The notes under the pieces are model-generated. The model was given only the letters and a program-made list of their open reading frames with translations, was not told the DNA's origin and did no database searches. The position numbers were made by a program, and so were the translations under genes. Positions 1 to 10,924 of a stretch of 64,000 nucleotides of DNA are shown here, piece after piece. This DNA is from Przewalskia tangutica (lineage: Eukaryota > Streptophyta > Magnoliopsida > Solanales > Solanaceae). The stretch lies in NCBI GenBank assembly GCA_029844215.1, contig CM056724.1:92089093-92153092 (forward strand). Reading direction: 5' to 3'. Numbering within the stretch: the stretch's first letter is position 1; each line of letters begins with the position of its first letter.

Positions 1-662
1 AAACTCCAAGTGCCGACGTCGATGATCTACATACGACTGGCCGACTCGGTGACAATAACCGCCTCGGATAAGCTTCACCTTATCCGCCGTCGAATCAAGT
101 CCGCTCGACTAATCGAACTTCTCCCACCTCAAACCAGCCTATCGGTGACTGCACTTCCTCCAAAGATAAGGCCTCATAAGGCGCCATCTGGATACTAGAA
201 TGGTAGTTGTTATTATACGCAAACTCCACAAGAGGTAAATGATCCTCCCAGCTACCCCTAAAATCGATAACACAGGCCCGCATCATATCCTCGTTGTCCG
301 ATAGTACGCCGCCCAGACGTCGGCCCGAGGATGAAACGCAGATCGAGACTCATCTGTGTCCCTAATCCTCGTGGAAAGACCTCCAGTTAGCCGTGAATCG
401 ATCCTCTCATGCGAAATAATCGATATAGAACTCCGTGCCTCACAATCTCTCGATATACAATCTAGCATAATCCTCGTGAAAAAGTCGCCCCGATCGAAAG
501 AAAATGGGCTAATTTCGTCAGCCTGTCGACAATAACCCAGATGGAATCATGCTTCCTCTGAGTGTGAGGTAACCCTGTAATAAAGTCCATATTGATCACT
601 TCCCACTTCCATGTCGGAATTTCTATCGTCTGCAACAACCCACCAGGCTTCTGGTGCTCCAC
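1..662 (-). pseudogene. G1 integrase (partial, frameshifted)
   Basis: Minus-strand translation gives the core start with the first catalytic Asp in INMDFITGLP (about 600-575), then WVIVDRLTKLAHFLS. Further on come a degraded SAFHPRAD stretch and RACVIDFRGSWEDHLPLVEF followed by NNNYHSSIQMAPYEAL (286-95). The segments lie in different frames (662-462, 468-283, 286-95), so several indels have destroyed the gene. The HPQTDGQAE block that carries the catalytic Glu is scrambled around 300-340. Integrase would insert the cDNA into chromatin; this copy cannot. The C-terminus and any chromodomain lie beyond the window edge. Confidence 0.88.
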
Positions 663-990
663 CTTGACCTGCTGACAATTCGGACACTACGCCACAAACT
701 CCGCAACGTCCCTCTTCAGGCCATCCCACTAATATATACACCTGAGGTCATGGTACATCTTAGTCGACCTCGGATGAATAGAGTAACGAGCACTATGTGC
801 TTCCCCGTAACCTCGCCGACGGTCCTCGCTACATCGGTACACATAACTCGCCAAATCTTAGCACCCCATCAGGTGCTACCTCAAATAGACTCTTCTCCTC
901 CCGAAGATCCGTATCTCGATACCGTACCATAATCGGATCCTCATACTGTCGCCTCTTCACCTCTTCGATGATGGAAGACTCGACAACCTC
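663..990 (-). other. degraded linker between G1 RNase H and integrase
   Basis: By homology with the other gypsy copies, this stretch should hold the region downstream of RNase H and the integrase H2C2 zinc finger. No continuous minus-strand frame survives and only short scattered matches are visible. Nothing else is recognisable here. Confidence 0.6.
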
Positions 991-1800
991 TCAAACCCGA
1001 ACCCTGCTACTGTCAGAACCAACCAAACGAACCCCAAGGCCCGCTAGCTGATGTAACTCGCGGACCATGTCCCTCTTTCCTAGCTGCACACCTGACAGAC
1101 TACCCATCGATCTGCGACTAAGGGCATCTGCAACTACATTGACCTTTCCTGGGTGGTATAGGATATCAACATCATAGTCCTTAAGTAGCTCTAACCACCG
1201 TCTCTGCCGCATGTTCAGCTCCCTCTGGATGAAGATGTACTGGAGACTCTTGTGGTCTGTGTAAATATCCACATGAACTCCATACAAATAATGTCTCTAG
1301 ATCTTCAAGGCATGAATCACTGCTGCCAACTCTAATTCATGTGTGGGATAATTCTTCTCATGCTTCCTAAGCTGTCGAGATGCGTAAGCTATAACTTTAC
1401 CGTGCTGCATCAGCACGCACCCGAGCCCGATACCCGAAACATCATAATAAACCACATATCCATCTAAACACTCTGGAAGAGTAAGAACTGGGGCGGTCGT
1501 CAATTTCTCCTTCAGTAACTGGAAACTCTCCTCACAAGCATCCGTCCACCGGAACATAGCTTCTTTCTGAGTCAGCCTAGTCAAATGTGCTGAAATGGAA
1601 GCAAACTTCTCCACAAATCTCCGATAGTAACCCGCAAGGCCCAAAAAGCTACGCACCTCCGTTGGTGTAGTGGGTCTAGGCCAAGTCTTGACTACCTCAA
1701 TCTTTGCTGTATCAACCCGAATACCATCGGCCCCGATAACATGCCCTAAGAAAGCCACTGAAGCCAACCAAAACTCGCATTTCGAGAACTTGGCATACAA
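991..1800 (-). pseudogene. G1 reverse transcriptase C-terminus and RNase H
   Basis: Two consecutive minus-strand segments (1800-1297, then 1287-991) join across one stop. The first shows the RT thumb motif FLGHVIGADGI, then WPRPTTPTEVRSFLGLAGYY, and the start of RNase H (YYDVSGIGLGCVLMQ, SRQLRKHEKNYPTHELELA). The second continues with the RNase H Asp motif IYTDHKSLQYIF and DILYHPGKVNVVADALSRRS. The catalytic Asp-Glu-Asp residues of RNase H can be placed (YYDVSG, HELEL, YTDHKS). RNase H removes the RNA strand during cDNA synthesis. The stop between the two segments is at about 1291 (TAG where other copies read a sense codon). Confidence 0.92.
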
Positions 1801-2590
1801 TCACGGCCCCGAGGACTCTAATACCGCCTCAAATGACCGCATGTTCGCTCGTGCGCGAATAAACCGTGATATCATCAATGAATACTATAACGAACATATC
1901 CAAGAATGGCTTGAACACCCGCTCATCAAATCCATGAATACCTGGGCGTTGTCAACCCGAAAGACATCACCTGAACTCATAGTGCCCATACCGGTCCCGA
2001 ATGCGCTTTGGGATATCCGCCTCTAACTCGCACTGATGATAACTGCATCGCAGTCTATCTTGAGAAACACTCGCCTCGCAATCGTCAAACAAATCATCAA
2101 TCCCGGGAGGGTATCGATTCTTGATAGTTACCTTATTCAAATTGTCAGAATCAACATACATACGCAGCTGGCCTCATCCTTCTTCTTTACAAATAAAATC
2201 GGCGCTCCCGGGAGAAACACTAGGCCCGATAAAGCCTTTTTCCAAAGAAATCTTTCACCGGTCTTTCAATTCCTCAACTCAAAGTGCCATCCGTATGGTG
2301 GAATAGATATCTACGAGTATCCGGCACATATCAATGCAAAACTCAATCTCCTCTCGTGAGGATACCCAGCTTCGTCTGGGAATACCTGAAACTCTCTAAC
2401 AACCTGAATCGATCAAGGTCCGTATCTCGGCCTCATTATCGAATACCCAAACCATATGGTAGATATACCCCTTCTGCATCATCTTCATAACCTTGAGGTA
2501 AGAAATAAATCTACCCTACGACGCAAGAGATTCCTTCCAATCGATAACCTCACCAGAAATCGGAACCGCATCAATCTCTCTACACCACAT
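1801..2590 (-). pseudogene. G1 reverse transcriptase, palm/fingers
   Basis: The RT active-site box is visible on the minus strand as FIDDI (FIDD encoded by 1882-1871), inside FVIVFIDDITVYSR. Upstream, a fragment with YPPGIDDLFD and RDRYGHYEF (2161-1967) corresponds to the region around the RT motif usually read as NRYPLPRIDDLFD and RSGYHQ in this lineage. The two Asp of FIDD are intact, but frames change several times, so no full-length RT can be made. The N-terminal part (about 2300-2590) is too eroded to place exactly. Confidence 0.8.
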
Positions 2591-2631
2591 TGGCATAGAA
2601 AGACGCTAGCCAATCCATACCCATAATCACA

Positions 2632-2868
2632 TCAAAGTTCGCCATATCCAACTCTATCAAGTTTCGGCCAGGGTCGACGATCAGATATAGTCACTGGGCA
2701 AGCCTTATATACCCGCTCAGCTACCACCGAATCACCTACTGGTGTAGCCACCTCAAAAGGTTTTATGGACTCGAGCTCTATCCCTAATCTACCAGCAATA
2801 TGAGGAGATATATAGGACAAGGTATAACCTGGATCTATCAAAGCATATACATCACAACATGAAACCAA
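2632..2868 (-). pseudogene. G1 aspartic protease domain (retropepsin-like)
   Basis: A 78-codon minus-strand segment contains ALIDPGYTLSYISPHIAG, matching the plant gypsy protease active-site block in which Asp sits in a D-P/S-G-S/T context. It is followed by the expected GDSVVAERVYKACPVTI. The Ser after Gly is Tyr here, which would be unfavourable for activity. The domain would cleave the Gag-Pol polyprotein. It lies between the gag zinc knuckle and RT, as expected for a chromovirus. Confidence 0.83.
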
Positions 2869-2952
2869 TAATGTACTGGCGACATCCGTGACGCCTCCCG
2901 GTCTCGACGGTGGGACATAGCATAAATGCGGTTCGATGACCTGGAATGGACC

Positions 2953-4214
2953 CTACCACGACCCTGCCGCGGCTCGCTGGTCCGTGAACACCTCGCCTCG
3001 GGGTGCTCGACCACCAAGATGAAGATCCAAAGAATCGACCTGCCGGTGAACCATAACACCGCCGCCTCGTCGGCAATCTCTCTTCAAATGGCCCTGCTGG
3101 CCACAAGAGTAACAAGCTCCTGGAGGAACACGACACCCTCCATGATGGTAATCACCACATCGATCACACCGAGGCATAGGTGGCCTCGCTCGACCGGAAC
3201 TCGTTCCTCCGGGAACCCGGCCCGAGCCTGTCTTGCCTCGAATACTCGGACGCCGGAAGACGGTGGAGAGCGCTCAACCGGTGAGGTGCAAATCGGTCGC
3301 TGCGAGGTTGTCTACCTCGAAAACTACCAGAGGACCCTGCTGTCCTGGCCCTCTTCTGCTGATATCTATCAATCCGTCGGCCCCTACGTTCCTCACAACC
3401 AAGTGCATAAGCCTGCATGCGGGAAATATCCATGCCCGGCTGAAGAGCTACTCCCGTGCAACTCTCTGCTAAGTAATCATCGAGCCCTGTGACATAGCGG
3501 TGTACTCTGTCCTCCATGTATGCTACTAAAGCGAGTACATACCGAGCCAACGAGTCAAACTCTACGTTGTACTCCCGGACCGTCCGCCCACTCTGTCTCA
3601 ACGTCAAAAATCTATCGGCCCGAGCTCTCCTCATCTGCGGAGGCAAGAAATGGCTAAGAAACACCTCTGAGAACTCGTCCCAAACAGCTGGAAGCGCATG
3701 CTCCCGACGCTTCCTATGAATCAAACTACCAATCGCAGATCACGCAGCCGATGTGAACCCAATACTACCGAATCTGTCTCCGAGGCCTTGATCATTCTCA
3801 TGATCCGTCAGAATCGCTTGATAAACTCCCGAGGATCATCCTCGTGCCTCACCCATAGAACTCGGTGGCTACAACTCAAAAGTCCCAAGTCTCGAGCTAT
3901 CGATCGTGGTGAACTACGGTACACCAATCGCTGCCTCCCATCCGCCCTCCCGCCAGCCACGATTCTATCCAATAACTGGGCCATCTCCTTGTAGCCCATA
4001 TCCTCTGCTCTAGGCAGGTAATCGAGGCTCAGTACCGCGGTCTCGTGGCTGGCCGCCGCTCGAAATCTCGGGTTGGCGACGTCGTGGAACTCGCCGTCCG
4101 AAACATCCCCTCAGGTAAGGACTGGGCCTGTGCCCTCGTAACTCTTTGTGTCCTACTAGCAGCTCCCTCAGCTGCCTTGCACTTCTGGGCTGCGGTTGCC
4201 TTGCGTGGAGGCAT
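2953..4214 (-). pseudogene. G1 gag (capsid and CCHC zinc knuckle)
   Basis: The start is taken at ATG 4214-4212 because the predicted N-terminus (MPPRKATAAQ...) matches the MPPKKS start seen at 34030 in a related element. A capsid-like segment lies at 3724-3164 (HALPAVWDEFSEVFLSHFLP, TVREYNVEFDSLARYV). A cysteine-rich tail lies at 3177-2953, with CDRCGDYHHGGC followed by CYSCGQQGHLKRDC, a CX2CX4HX4C nucleic-acid-binding knuckle. Several frameshifts separate the pieces. Gag packages the RNA genome into virus-like particles. Confidence 0.88.
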
Positions 4215-4403
4215 AACGGATACATAAAAATATGTCAGAGGGAGTCCAACCTATAACACAGCTCTATTGCACGATCTTAGAGTGAAAGAATGGAAACCAA
4301 TCCTAAATATCCTGTAGCCTCCTGATTATAGATGTGGTGCACAACACACCGATAATCAAGACTCTACTAGATACGGCCTGTAGACCCTTTTCGAGGATTA
4401 ACT

Positions 4404-4415
4404 GCTCTGATACCA
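4404..4415 (-). other. G1 primer-binding site (tRNA-iMet)
   Basis: The minus strand reads TGGTATCAGAGC, complementary to the 3' end of plant initiator-Met tRNA. It starts five bases inside the LTR boundary at 4421. Confidence 0.93.
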
Positions 4416-5034
4416 CTTTTTGTCATGACCCGACCTCGGACCCGTGACTGGTGCCTTACCCCGGGCACCCTTGTGATACAACATCAGAGAAAACCAGCGG
4501 AAATAAACTCACAAACAAGAAACCATATAGAATATGTAACAGGCTAACCCAAAATGACTACCTTTCCGTAAACATAACTATAACAAAAACTGAACAATTA
4601 CATCCTTAACAACCCAATTTATAGCAGGACTACAAACCTCTAAGAATGTGTAACCACTATGACGGGACAGGGCCCCGTCATACCCCTGAATGTACATAAT
4701 ATCTACAACATCAGGGAGAACCGTACCAAAAGTCAAGCCTCCGGAGAAATGGAGCTTCTGACACCTGAGCAAAGATCCTAAGAATGAGGATCCACCACCT
4801 GCTTACCCCTACCTGCGGCATGAACGCAGCCCCCGAGGAAGGGGGTCAGTACACAATATGTACCAAGTATGTAAAACTGGAAAATACTGTAATAATATCA
4901 TAAGTCTAAAATAAGCTGGAGTCATGGATGAAAATCAAATTACATTGCACTGTGCCTTACTAACAATGAGAGTAACAAGTATAAACTTTACTGCATAAAA
5001 ATAGGAGGCTCATGATCAAAACAGGGTCCCTCGC

Positions 5035-5195
5035 CCGTAGTATCATTAAACAATCCTACTCCTGGGACTATTTCACCCGCATAGGTCCTGTGGACCCGCA
5101 TGAGGTCATCCGCCTCGCATGGGACTATTTCACCCGCATGAGACTATTTCACCTGCATGGATCCTGTGGACCCGCATGAGTACAAGCGCCGCACT
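5035..5195 (-). repeat. minisatellite block in G1 LTR
   Basis: Imperfect tandem units around GACTATTTCACCCGCAT and CCTGTGGACCCGCATGAG repeat here. They correspond to the 58-bp units at 15183-15320 of the solo LTR read on the opposite strand. The block lies about 0.6-0.8 kb from the LTR's 3' end. Confidence 0.85.
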
Positions 5196-6725
5196 CGCAT
5201 CATGGGTAGCAAATCCATGAAATAAGTAGTAACCCGGGGTTTACCCCGTAAATAATAATAATAATACGTAACCTAGCACAACCGGCTATCATACATAACA
5301 TAAGCGCTACCGGCTTATCATAACATAAGCAAGTTAAGAAAATCCCCTAACTTCTTATTAACACTATTAATATATCCTCTCAGGTAAGTTTACTTAAGGC
5401 ACTAACATGTCATTTAAGAGAAAATTCGGGAATTCAACCCGAGTACCACGTATTTCTAACCTTTTAAGAAATGACTCCTTTTTATATAAAAATTCCAAGA
5501 TACTAATAATCGTAGTATCAAGTCACGACTACTTTTCAAGACAAGTCACATTTCCTTTTAGAAATATCATAGGCTTCTAAATCAAGTGACTTCATTTCTT
5601 TTAAAACCTTAGGCAATTAATGTCTTAAAATCAATTTGCCTTTCACTAATTCAAATCATTTATCCGTACTTATTTTACTTAGAGTAAATCTTTCTTTGTT
5701 AACCTTCCATAAGCTAATATAACCAACTTCCCATAAAGTCATTATATTAACGTTATACATTAGTCAAATACATTTCCCTAAATCCAAGGGACTTATACTT
5801 TTAAAACGAAACAAGTATCATATACTTAAAACACATCAAGCCCATTAACTTTGAAAACTTAAGACATCCTTAATACTTTTTAAAGAAATGAGTTAATCTC
5901 CTTACTCACCAAACTTGGTCATCCTTAAAACAAGTAAGGGATATCAAAGCCTTGTACGTCTACCATACTACATAAGTGCAACTAGTCATGCTCAAGAGAT
6001 AGGAAAGTTCCACAAACCTCTTCGGGTCAATCCACTTGCAAGTCCAATATACCACGCGTAGTATGTCAACCTATAATGACCATAATACGTCCATTAGCCT
6101 CTATCTTCAACGTAGAACATTCTAATTAAAAAAGTCCCCTATTCCTACGAAAAATTGGACAGCACTTCCTTTGTTTCTACATACTTTGCCACCTTTTTCA
6201 AGGACGAATTCAATAACCAAACACGCCACCTTTTAGGCTCAACAATCCAATCAATACAAAGGGGATTACACGCCTAACTTGGACGTGTAAAATTCTGCCC
6301 CACAATACATAACAACTAATACAAACTACAAGGTCCAATTTGGCAATTTTTGAGGTATAACAACATAACTTCTTATCCAATTCCTTTTTAATCCAATTTC
6401 TTATCAAATTCCTACATGCAATACCTCTAAAGGCAATATTGACAACTATAAGTCCTTTCTTCCACACATGCAACACAATTTACTAGCAAAAGAGAAAGGA
6501 TTGTTACCTTAGAGCTTACCCAAATTAGTCCAATAAATTTCACTTGTCTTCTTTCCACAATCACCTCCACAAACCTCCTACAAGCTTGTCAACATGTTTC
6601 CTTCTTGCCACATTTTCTGAAATTTTCTCTAGGCTTAGGTTTCTTCTTGAATTTCTAGAGAGAAGGAAGAGGAATTTTAGAGAGAAGGAATAACTTTTTA
6701 GAGAGAAGGGAGAGCTTTCAAGAAT

Positions 6726-6748
6726 GACCAAGTCTTCAAGACTTGGTC
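6726..6748. repeat. perfect inverted repeat near the G1 LTR start site
   Basis: Arms GACCAAGTCTT and AAGACTTGGTC flank a single C, so transcripts of either strand could fold a hairpin. It is adjacent to the TATA-like sequence on the minus strand. Confidence 0.8.
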
Positions 6749-6844
6749 AATAAATAGGACATGCAAAGATCAGATGGGGGGGAAACTTGTCACCCTCCCA
6801 TGGCCTTTTTAAAAGAAAATATCTGATTTTTCCCTCAGTTTTCC

Positions 6845-7010
6845 GCAAAAACTCCGCCTCGGCGCGGCCTGCCCGGCGCGGCTCAGAACCTCGCTAACTA
6901 TCGGTACTTCCGCCGCGACCACGCTTTCAGCGCGGCACTGCAATCTCAGAGAAATTTTCAGTGTGTTCGGTGCCGCGGCCCTGCATCCGGCGCCGCGGCG
7001 CTGCGGCCCC
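6845..7010 (-). promoter_or_regulatory. GC-rich palindrome module in G1 LTR
   Basis: This is a cluster of CGGCGCGGC-type blocks containing a perfect palindrome GCGCCGCGGCGC at 6990-7001 and a TGCCGCGGCC at 6971-6980, set in AT-rich surroundings. It lies upstream of the putative TATA box on the minus strand, so it is in U3. The same 12-mer recurs in unrelated elements here. A regulatory function is inferred, not shown. Confidence 0.6.
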
Positions 7011-7298
7011 TGACCGAAAATTCATTACTTCCCCACAATGCACTGAACTTGTAATTTCCATAACTTTCTACTCCGATATCATATCGACGAACGGTTTGTT
7101 GCGTTGGGAACTAGACTCAATGAATTACATACTAGGCCTTTGAAACACCTAGGAACTCTTAATGCAACTGGACATAAACCGCCTCAAAGTTGACTAACAA
7201 CCCGTCCGAAACATTCCGTCAACCCATCATTCTAAAATTTAAGTCTTAACTCCTTTTGTACGTCCCCATAAGCAGGACCCGAACTACGGGGTGTAACA

Positions 7299-7904
7299 AC
7301 ACCCAACCTTACAAACTGGACATCCCATGAATAAGGTTCAATGGGAAAACTAAACTGTAAAGGTTCTGTGAGCGCTTCGGTGGAAGTAAGAGCACTTCGG
7401 ATAATGTGTCTTTCTTAAGAAACATAATCCAAGGTCGTTTCCGTGATAGACAAAAAGTGCTACATGTAAGAGGGGTAAATGATAAGTTTCCAAACATTTA
7501 ATGATCCTCAAAAGTTGAGGTTAGGTTGGTGAAATTTTTAATGATTCCTAACGCTTGTGTAGCGGGGTATTACAGGATACCTTGTAGGAAACCACCTATT
7601 TAAGTGCGAGGACAAGCCACCTCAAATGAACGCACTTAAGAATCCAAGGGTGTCCACGACCCACGATGGACAAAACACTAGAAAGATTGAGTAGGAAAGG
7701 TGTTGTGTTGGTACCATTGTCTTGACATATACTAAACATTGACGGTTCAAGACATCACGTTCACCGCACAGTAAATATGTCTGATGGTATTCTACTATGG
7801 AGGGTTCAAAGCTCCGGCTACCTCTCCGGGTGCAACATCGTTCCGCCAAGTGATTGCTAGAAAAACACCATGTGCGTGCACCAAAATCTCTTCCAAGAGG
7901 GGAT
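7299..7904 (+). mobile_element. 3' non-coding tail of a truncated copia element (C1-related)
   Basis: This segment aligns by eye with 62310-62924, the region between the pol end and the 3' LTR of element C1. Shared features include a GTTCAATGGGAAAACTA-type stretch, GAGCGCTTCGGTGGAAGTAAG, a 'caagacatcacgtt' segment and the purine tract before the LTR (AAGAGGGGAT, 7895-7904). The rest of the copia lies left of the window because G1 interrupts it at 7298/7299. Confidence 0.88.
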
Positions 7905-8821
7905 TGTTGGAAATATTTATTAAACGTGAAATAAAGTAAATCATATTAATTATGAATCGAACAATTGGCGCCCCGCACGTAGGAAACCTTGTTTCCACAC
8001 ACGTGCACACGTAGTGCCAATGATCAAAATTTCCTTAATGGAAGAGATATTGGTACGTATACGAATTGTTTGAGACGTAAGGTAATAGACGGTTATTGGC
8101 CAAATGACGAATGATTTCACGTTGGTAAATGAAGGAAGAAGTGTATAATGTGTAAAGATGAAATGAATCAGAAATCACCACGAAACCAGAAAGCGCGACT
8201 TCTCAGTAAGTGGTCGCAACGCCATGGCGCCTCCCGGGCGGTCACAACTCTAATCGACGCTCAGTTCGGTGAGTTCTTTGGGCGAAGTCGCGGCTCCTCG
8301 ACTGTTTCAATCCGTTGGAGGTGAATTAAAAATTGATTCTTGGGCTGACTTTGGAGTATTTACTCTTCATTATTTTGCTCATGAATTCAGCTATCACTTG
8401 GCTGAATTGTAACTCCAAATTCAAGGCATTAACATGACATTCATGGTCATTACTTTGTTATTTGGAGGGTCATCATCTACACACTATAAAATAATACACA
8501 AGACTCATTTGGAAACACACTTGACATTCACTAAATAATTCTGAAGTTGTCTTCCTCTATTGCAATCACAAACACTCAAAGATCTTTCTTCCAAAGCAAA
8601 CACTTGAGTTCCCTTTGCTCATTTGTTTGATTGTTGTTTTATCTTGGGAGATAAGTTGCCATTACAACCGTTGAAAGGATATACGGAGCAATATTATCTT
8701 AAGGATAGATCAAGAATTTGGTCGACATAGCAAGTCCTCATATTTGATCATTTCCAGATTTCTTACTCACTTGTTGTTGTTGTTGATTCCTATTTCCTTG
8801 TCTCTACACATATTTCCCACA
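7905..8821 (+). repeat. copia LTR, C1-related (3' end approximate)
   Basis: It begins TGTTGGAAATATTTATTAA directly after the purine tract. It stays alignable with the C1 LTRs (57470, 62925) through the CCGCACGT, CACACACGTG and GAAGGAAGAAGTGTA segments, and through 'cttgggag'. A TATAAA lies at 8485-8490. The last ~150 bp differ from C1, so this is a related rather than identical family. The right boundary near 8821 (...TTTCCCACA) is a guess. Confidence 0.75.
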
Positions 8822-9593
8822 TATACGATTTCAATAATTATAAATTATTTTAATTTGTAAATATCAATCCAATACAACTTCAAGTTAGTCAACACTTATT
8901 TTGATTGGGCTAAAATCTGCGAATTATGTGTCTTTAAAGTAAAATTATGATTAATACTACACCTCATACGGGCCCAAAAACGACTCTCGTGACAATGCAT
9001 GTTAACACACTTACTCAATCAACTCAAAATTTCTCTTTGTATATATAGTGGATGTAGCCTTCTGGCTGTGAATTTATTTGAATCCATATTTTTTATACAC
9101 ACAATATAAGATTTGAACCAAATTAAATAGTACAATGTATTCATTATTGATAGTTTTATAAGTTGAACTCATTAAATATATTTATATTCTGATCTCGTCT
9201 TTACATTTATATATTTGTAGAGAATTTACATCAACTCCGAGCCATTTATCACAAAAGAATATAAAGTACATTAGCATCTGCACTCATTGCCTAAGATCTA
9301 TGTTTCGCGATGATATATGCATTAATAAGCGATGATATATGCATTAATAAATTGATTACTTAATAAAATATTGTATTTGTTAAGAATGGTCACGTAACTC
9401 CATATATAGAGGCAAGGCACTTAGTACGGGCTATATGCCACTTTGATTAAAAACCATATAAATTATAGTCCGATAAAAAGAGTCACGCAGTGACGGAGCA
9501 AAAAAAATTCGGATTCAAAATATAATAAATTAAACACACAAAGAAACTTTTAATTCGAGTCGAGGGTCTAATGAAAACAATCCTTTATGCATA

Positions 9594-9675
9594 AAGATAA
9601 GAGTAAGATATGCCCGCATGGGCGTAGCTCAGTTGGTTTCAGGGTGATAGATTGCCCCCAAGATAAGAGTAAGAT
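9594..9675. repeat. 16-bp direct repeats bracketing a tRNA-like segment
   Basis: AAGATAAGAGTAAGAT occurs perfectly at 9594-9609 and 9660-9675. Between them lies a segment with GGGCGTAGCTCAGTTGG. The spacing fits a target duplication or internal duplication during SINE insertion. Confidence 0.7.
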
Positions 9676-9740
9676 CTATGTACATTCTACCATCTTTAGA
9701 CGCACTTGTGGAATTAGACTGAGTATGTTGTTATTGTAAA
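9617..9740 (+). mobile_element. tRNA-derived SINE remnant (Au-SINE-like)
   Basis: The 5' part (GGGCGTAGCTCAGTTGGTT, 9620-9638) resembles a tRNA 5' half with a Pol III A box. No B box or tRNA 3' half follows. The 3' part (CACTTGTGGAATTAGACTG, then GAGTATGTTGTTATTGTAA, ending ~9739) resembles the conserved tail of plant Au-type SINEs. A short rearrangement sits between the two parts. Confidence 0.6.
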
Positions 9741-9897
9741 CACATGAAGAAACTAATTAGGGAATTCATCATGTACTTGCGACCCCTTGTCTGGAGCTGT
9801 CTTAGGGGCCCCTTTTTTCATTTTTTATTAAGTAGTATTAACTAAAATTTACTTTAAAGACCCATAATTCGCAGGTTTTAGTCCAATCAAAGTAAAG

Positions 9898-10128
9898 TAA
9901 TTCAGTTTCAGTGGCGCGCACATGTGAAGACCCGAATTCAGATTTCAAATCAAACTTATTAAGGGCCACTTTTACGAATTAGAACATGACTCCCAAAATG
10001 TCCACCTACCCACCCCCACCTATAGAGAAGGGGATGAAGGGGAAAGTACGCCATTAAGGGAAACAAGAAGGCCATATGAGTAAAAGAGCAAATAGAGACA
10101 ATTGCATGGATTAGGGGCAACAATCGTG
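9898..10128. other. unassigned AT-rich flank
   Basis: No coding frame, repeat or RNA gene is recognisable. It runs up to the TSD of element C2. Confidence 0.6.
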
Positions 10129-10133
10129 ACAAT
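10129..10133. repeat. C2 target-site duplication, left (ACAAT)
   Basis: ACAAT directly precedes the C2 5' LTR and recurs directly after the C2 3' LTR at 57169-57173, 47 kb away. Confidence 0.9.
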
Positions 10134-10842
10134 TGTTGAAACTTATAGAAGAAGAAGAGTAAACTGATAAAAAATGGCCTCGAATTTTCTGCCGAAGAGC
10201 TGCGACGCCTTTCGTCCAGTGAGCAAAAATTGTTTACCGTCGGAAGGGCCGCGACGCCTGATGTAAGGGTCGCGACACCTGATTGGCAGTGAGCTACTGA
10301 AATCTGGAAAATGAATTAGGGCCGCGGCGCTAAGGGCAAGAGCCACGACGCTTCGCAACCGTAATTTTTCAGAAATTCCAAAAGTTGTCACTGTTCATAA
10401 CAAGTCACAACCTTTGGATGAAAGGTCACTTCTGGTCGAATTTTATGCTATATAAAGCATGTTGATCACTTGTTTGAAGACACACAATATACATTACAAT
10501 CTATCATTAAATACAATTAATGATCTAAGATTGTTTATCAATCTTCATCTTCTTCCTCAAAAAACAATTTCTGGAAAACACACATAAAGTAAATTCGTCA
10601 GGGATCAAGTTCTCGTGCAAGAACCTGAACCAGATATTTGTATTCAAGATAGACGTTCGTGAAACTACAGTACGAGTGAGGGCGAATTTCTGTCTTAGGT
10701 CACTGCATTGCAGGCCTCTATCGACACAAGTTAGTGTGTGTTTTTCAATATGTTGTTTTTCACTGTTGTTAAGCTCAATTACATTTGAATCTTTATTATA
10801 TTATTATGATTGCTTATTGAAAGGTCTAGATTGACACTAACA
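10134..10842 (+). repeat. C2 5' LTR (709 bp)
   Basis: It starts TGTTGAAACTTATAGAAG and ends TTGACACTAACA. The paired copy is 19464-20031 plus 57036-57168. TATATAAA lies at 10449-10456. Upstream, GC-rich repeats (10198-10355, e.g. GCCGCGGCGC at 10321-10330) match the U3 module of other elements. Several CG sites have become TG/CA relative to the 3' LTR, as expected from decay of methylated cytosines. Confidence 0.93.
10449..10456 (+). promoter_or_regulatory. C2 5' LTR TATA box
   Basis: TATATAAA in context GCTATATAAAGC is identical to the 3' LTR copy at 19759-19766. It lies about 120 bp downstream of the last GC block. Confidence 0.7.
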
Positions 10843-10924
10843 AGAAATTTCAGAAAATACATTTTTTCTGACGTTGTTGAGTTTGCAAATTTTTTTAGAG
10901 AATACATTTTCCTGATTTGCAAAA

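Larger units (their letters stand above)
1..7298 (-). mobile_element. Ty3/gypsy chromovirus (Tekay-like) 'G1', partial
   Basis: Read on the minus strand, the order is LTR (7298-4421), PBS, gag, protease, RT, RNase H, integrase, with the end of integrase and the 3' LTR lying beyond position 1. The PBS matches initiator-Met tRNA. Long LTRs, a gag with a CCHC knuckle and the protein similarity to the chromodomain-bearing elements elsewhere in this window point to the Tekay (Del) lineage of plant chromoviruses. All reading frames are broken by stops and frameshifts, so this is a dead copy. It inserted into the 3' region of a copia element, which resumes at 7299. Its partner TSD is outside the window. 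Confidence 0.93.
4421..7298 (-). repeat. G1 5' LTR (2878 bp)
   Basis: On the minus strand the LTR starts TGTTACACCCCGTAG (7298 downward) and ends GGGTCATGACA at 4421, next to the PBS. Those ends match other LTRs in this window. It holds a minisatellite (5035-5190), a GC palindrome module (6845-7010) and a short perfect inverted repeat (6726-6748). A TATA-like TATTTATT lies on the minus strand near 6750-6758. The sequence to the right (7299) is copia DNA. Confidence 0.92.
8895..9897. mobile_element. ~1-kb inverted-repeat element (MITE/DNA-transposon-like)
   Basis: Left arm 8895-8960 and right arm 9832-9897 are imperfect inverted copies of about 66 bp, sharing for example GCGAATTATG and TCTTTAAAGTAAA. 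The interior is AT-rich and non-coding, includes a 21-bp tandem duplication (gatgatatatgcattaata type, 9308-9350) and hosts a SINE remnant. I could not define a target-site duplication or superfamily. A foldback or MULE-like non-autonomous element is possible. Confidence 0.6.

Noticed and set aside
9620..9692. tRNA gene
   Set aside because: Only a 5'-half resemblance (GTAGCTCAGTTGG) is present. No anticodon stem, B box or acceptor 3' half follows, and a SINE tail lies downstream.
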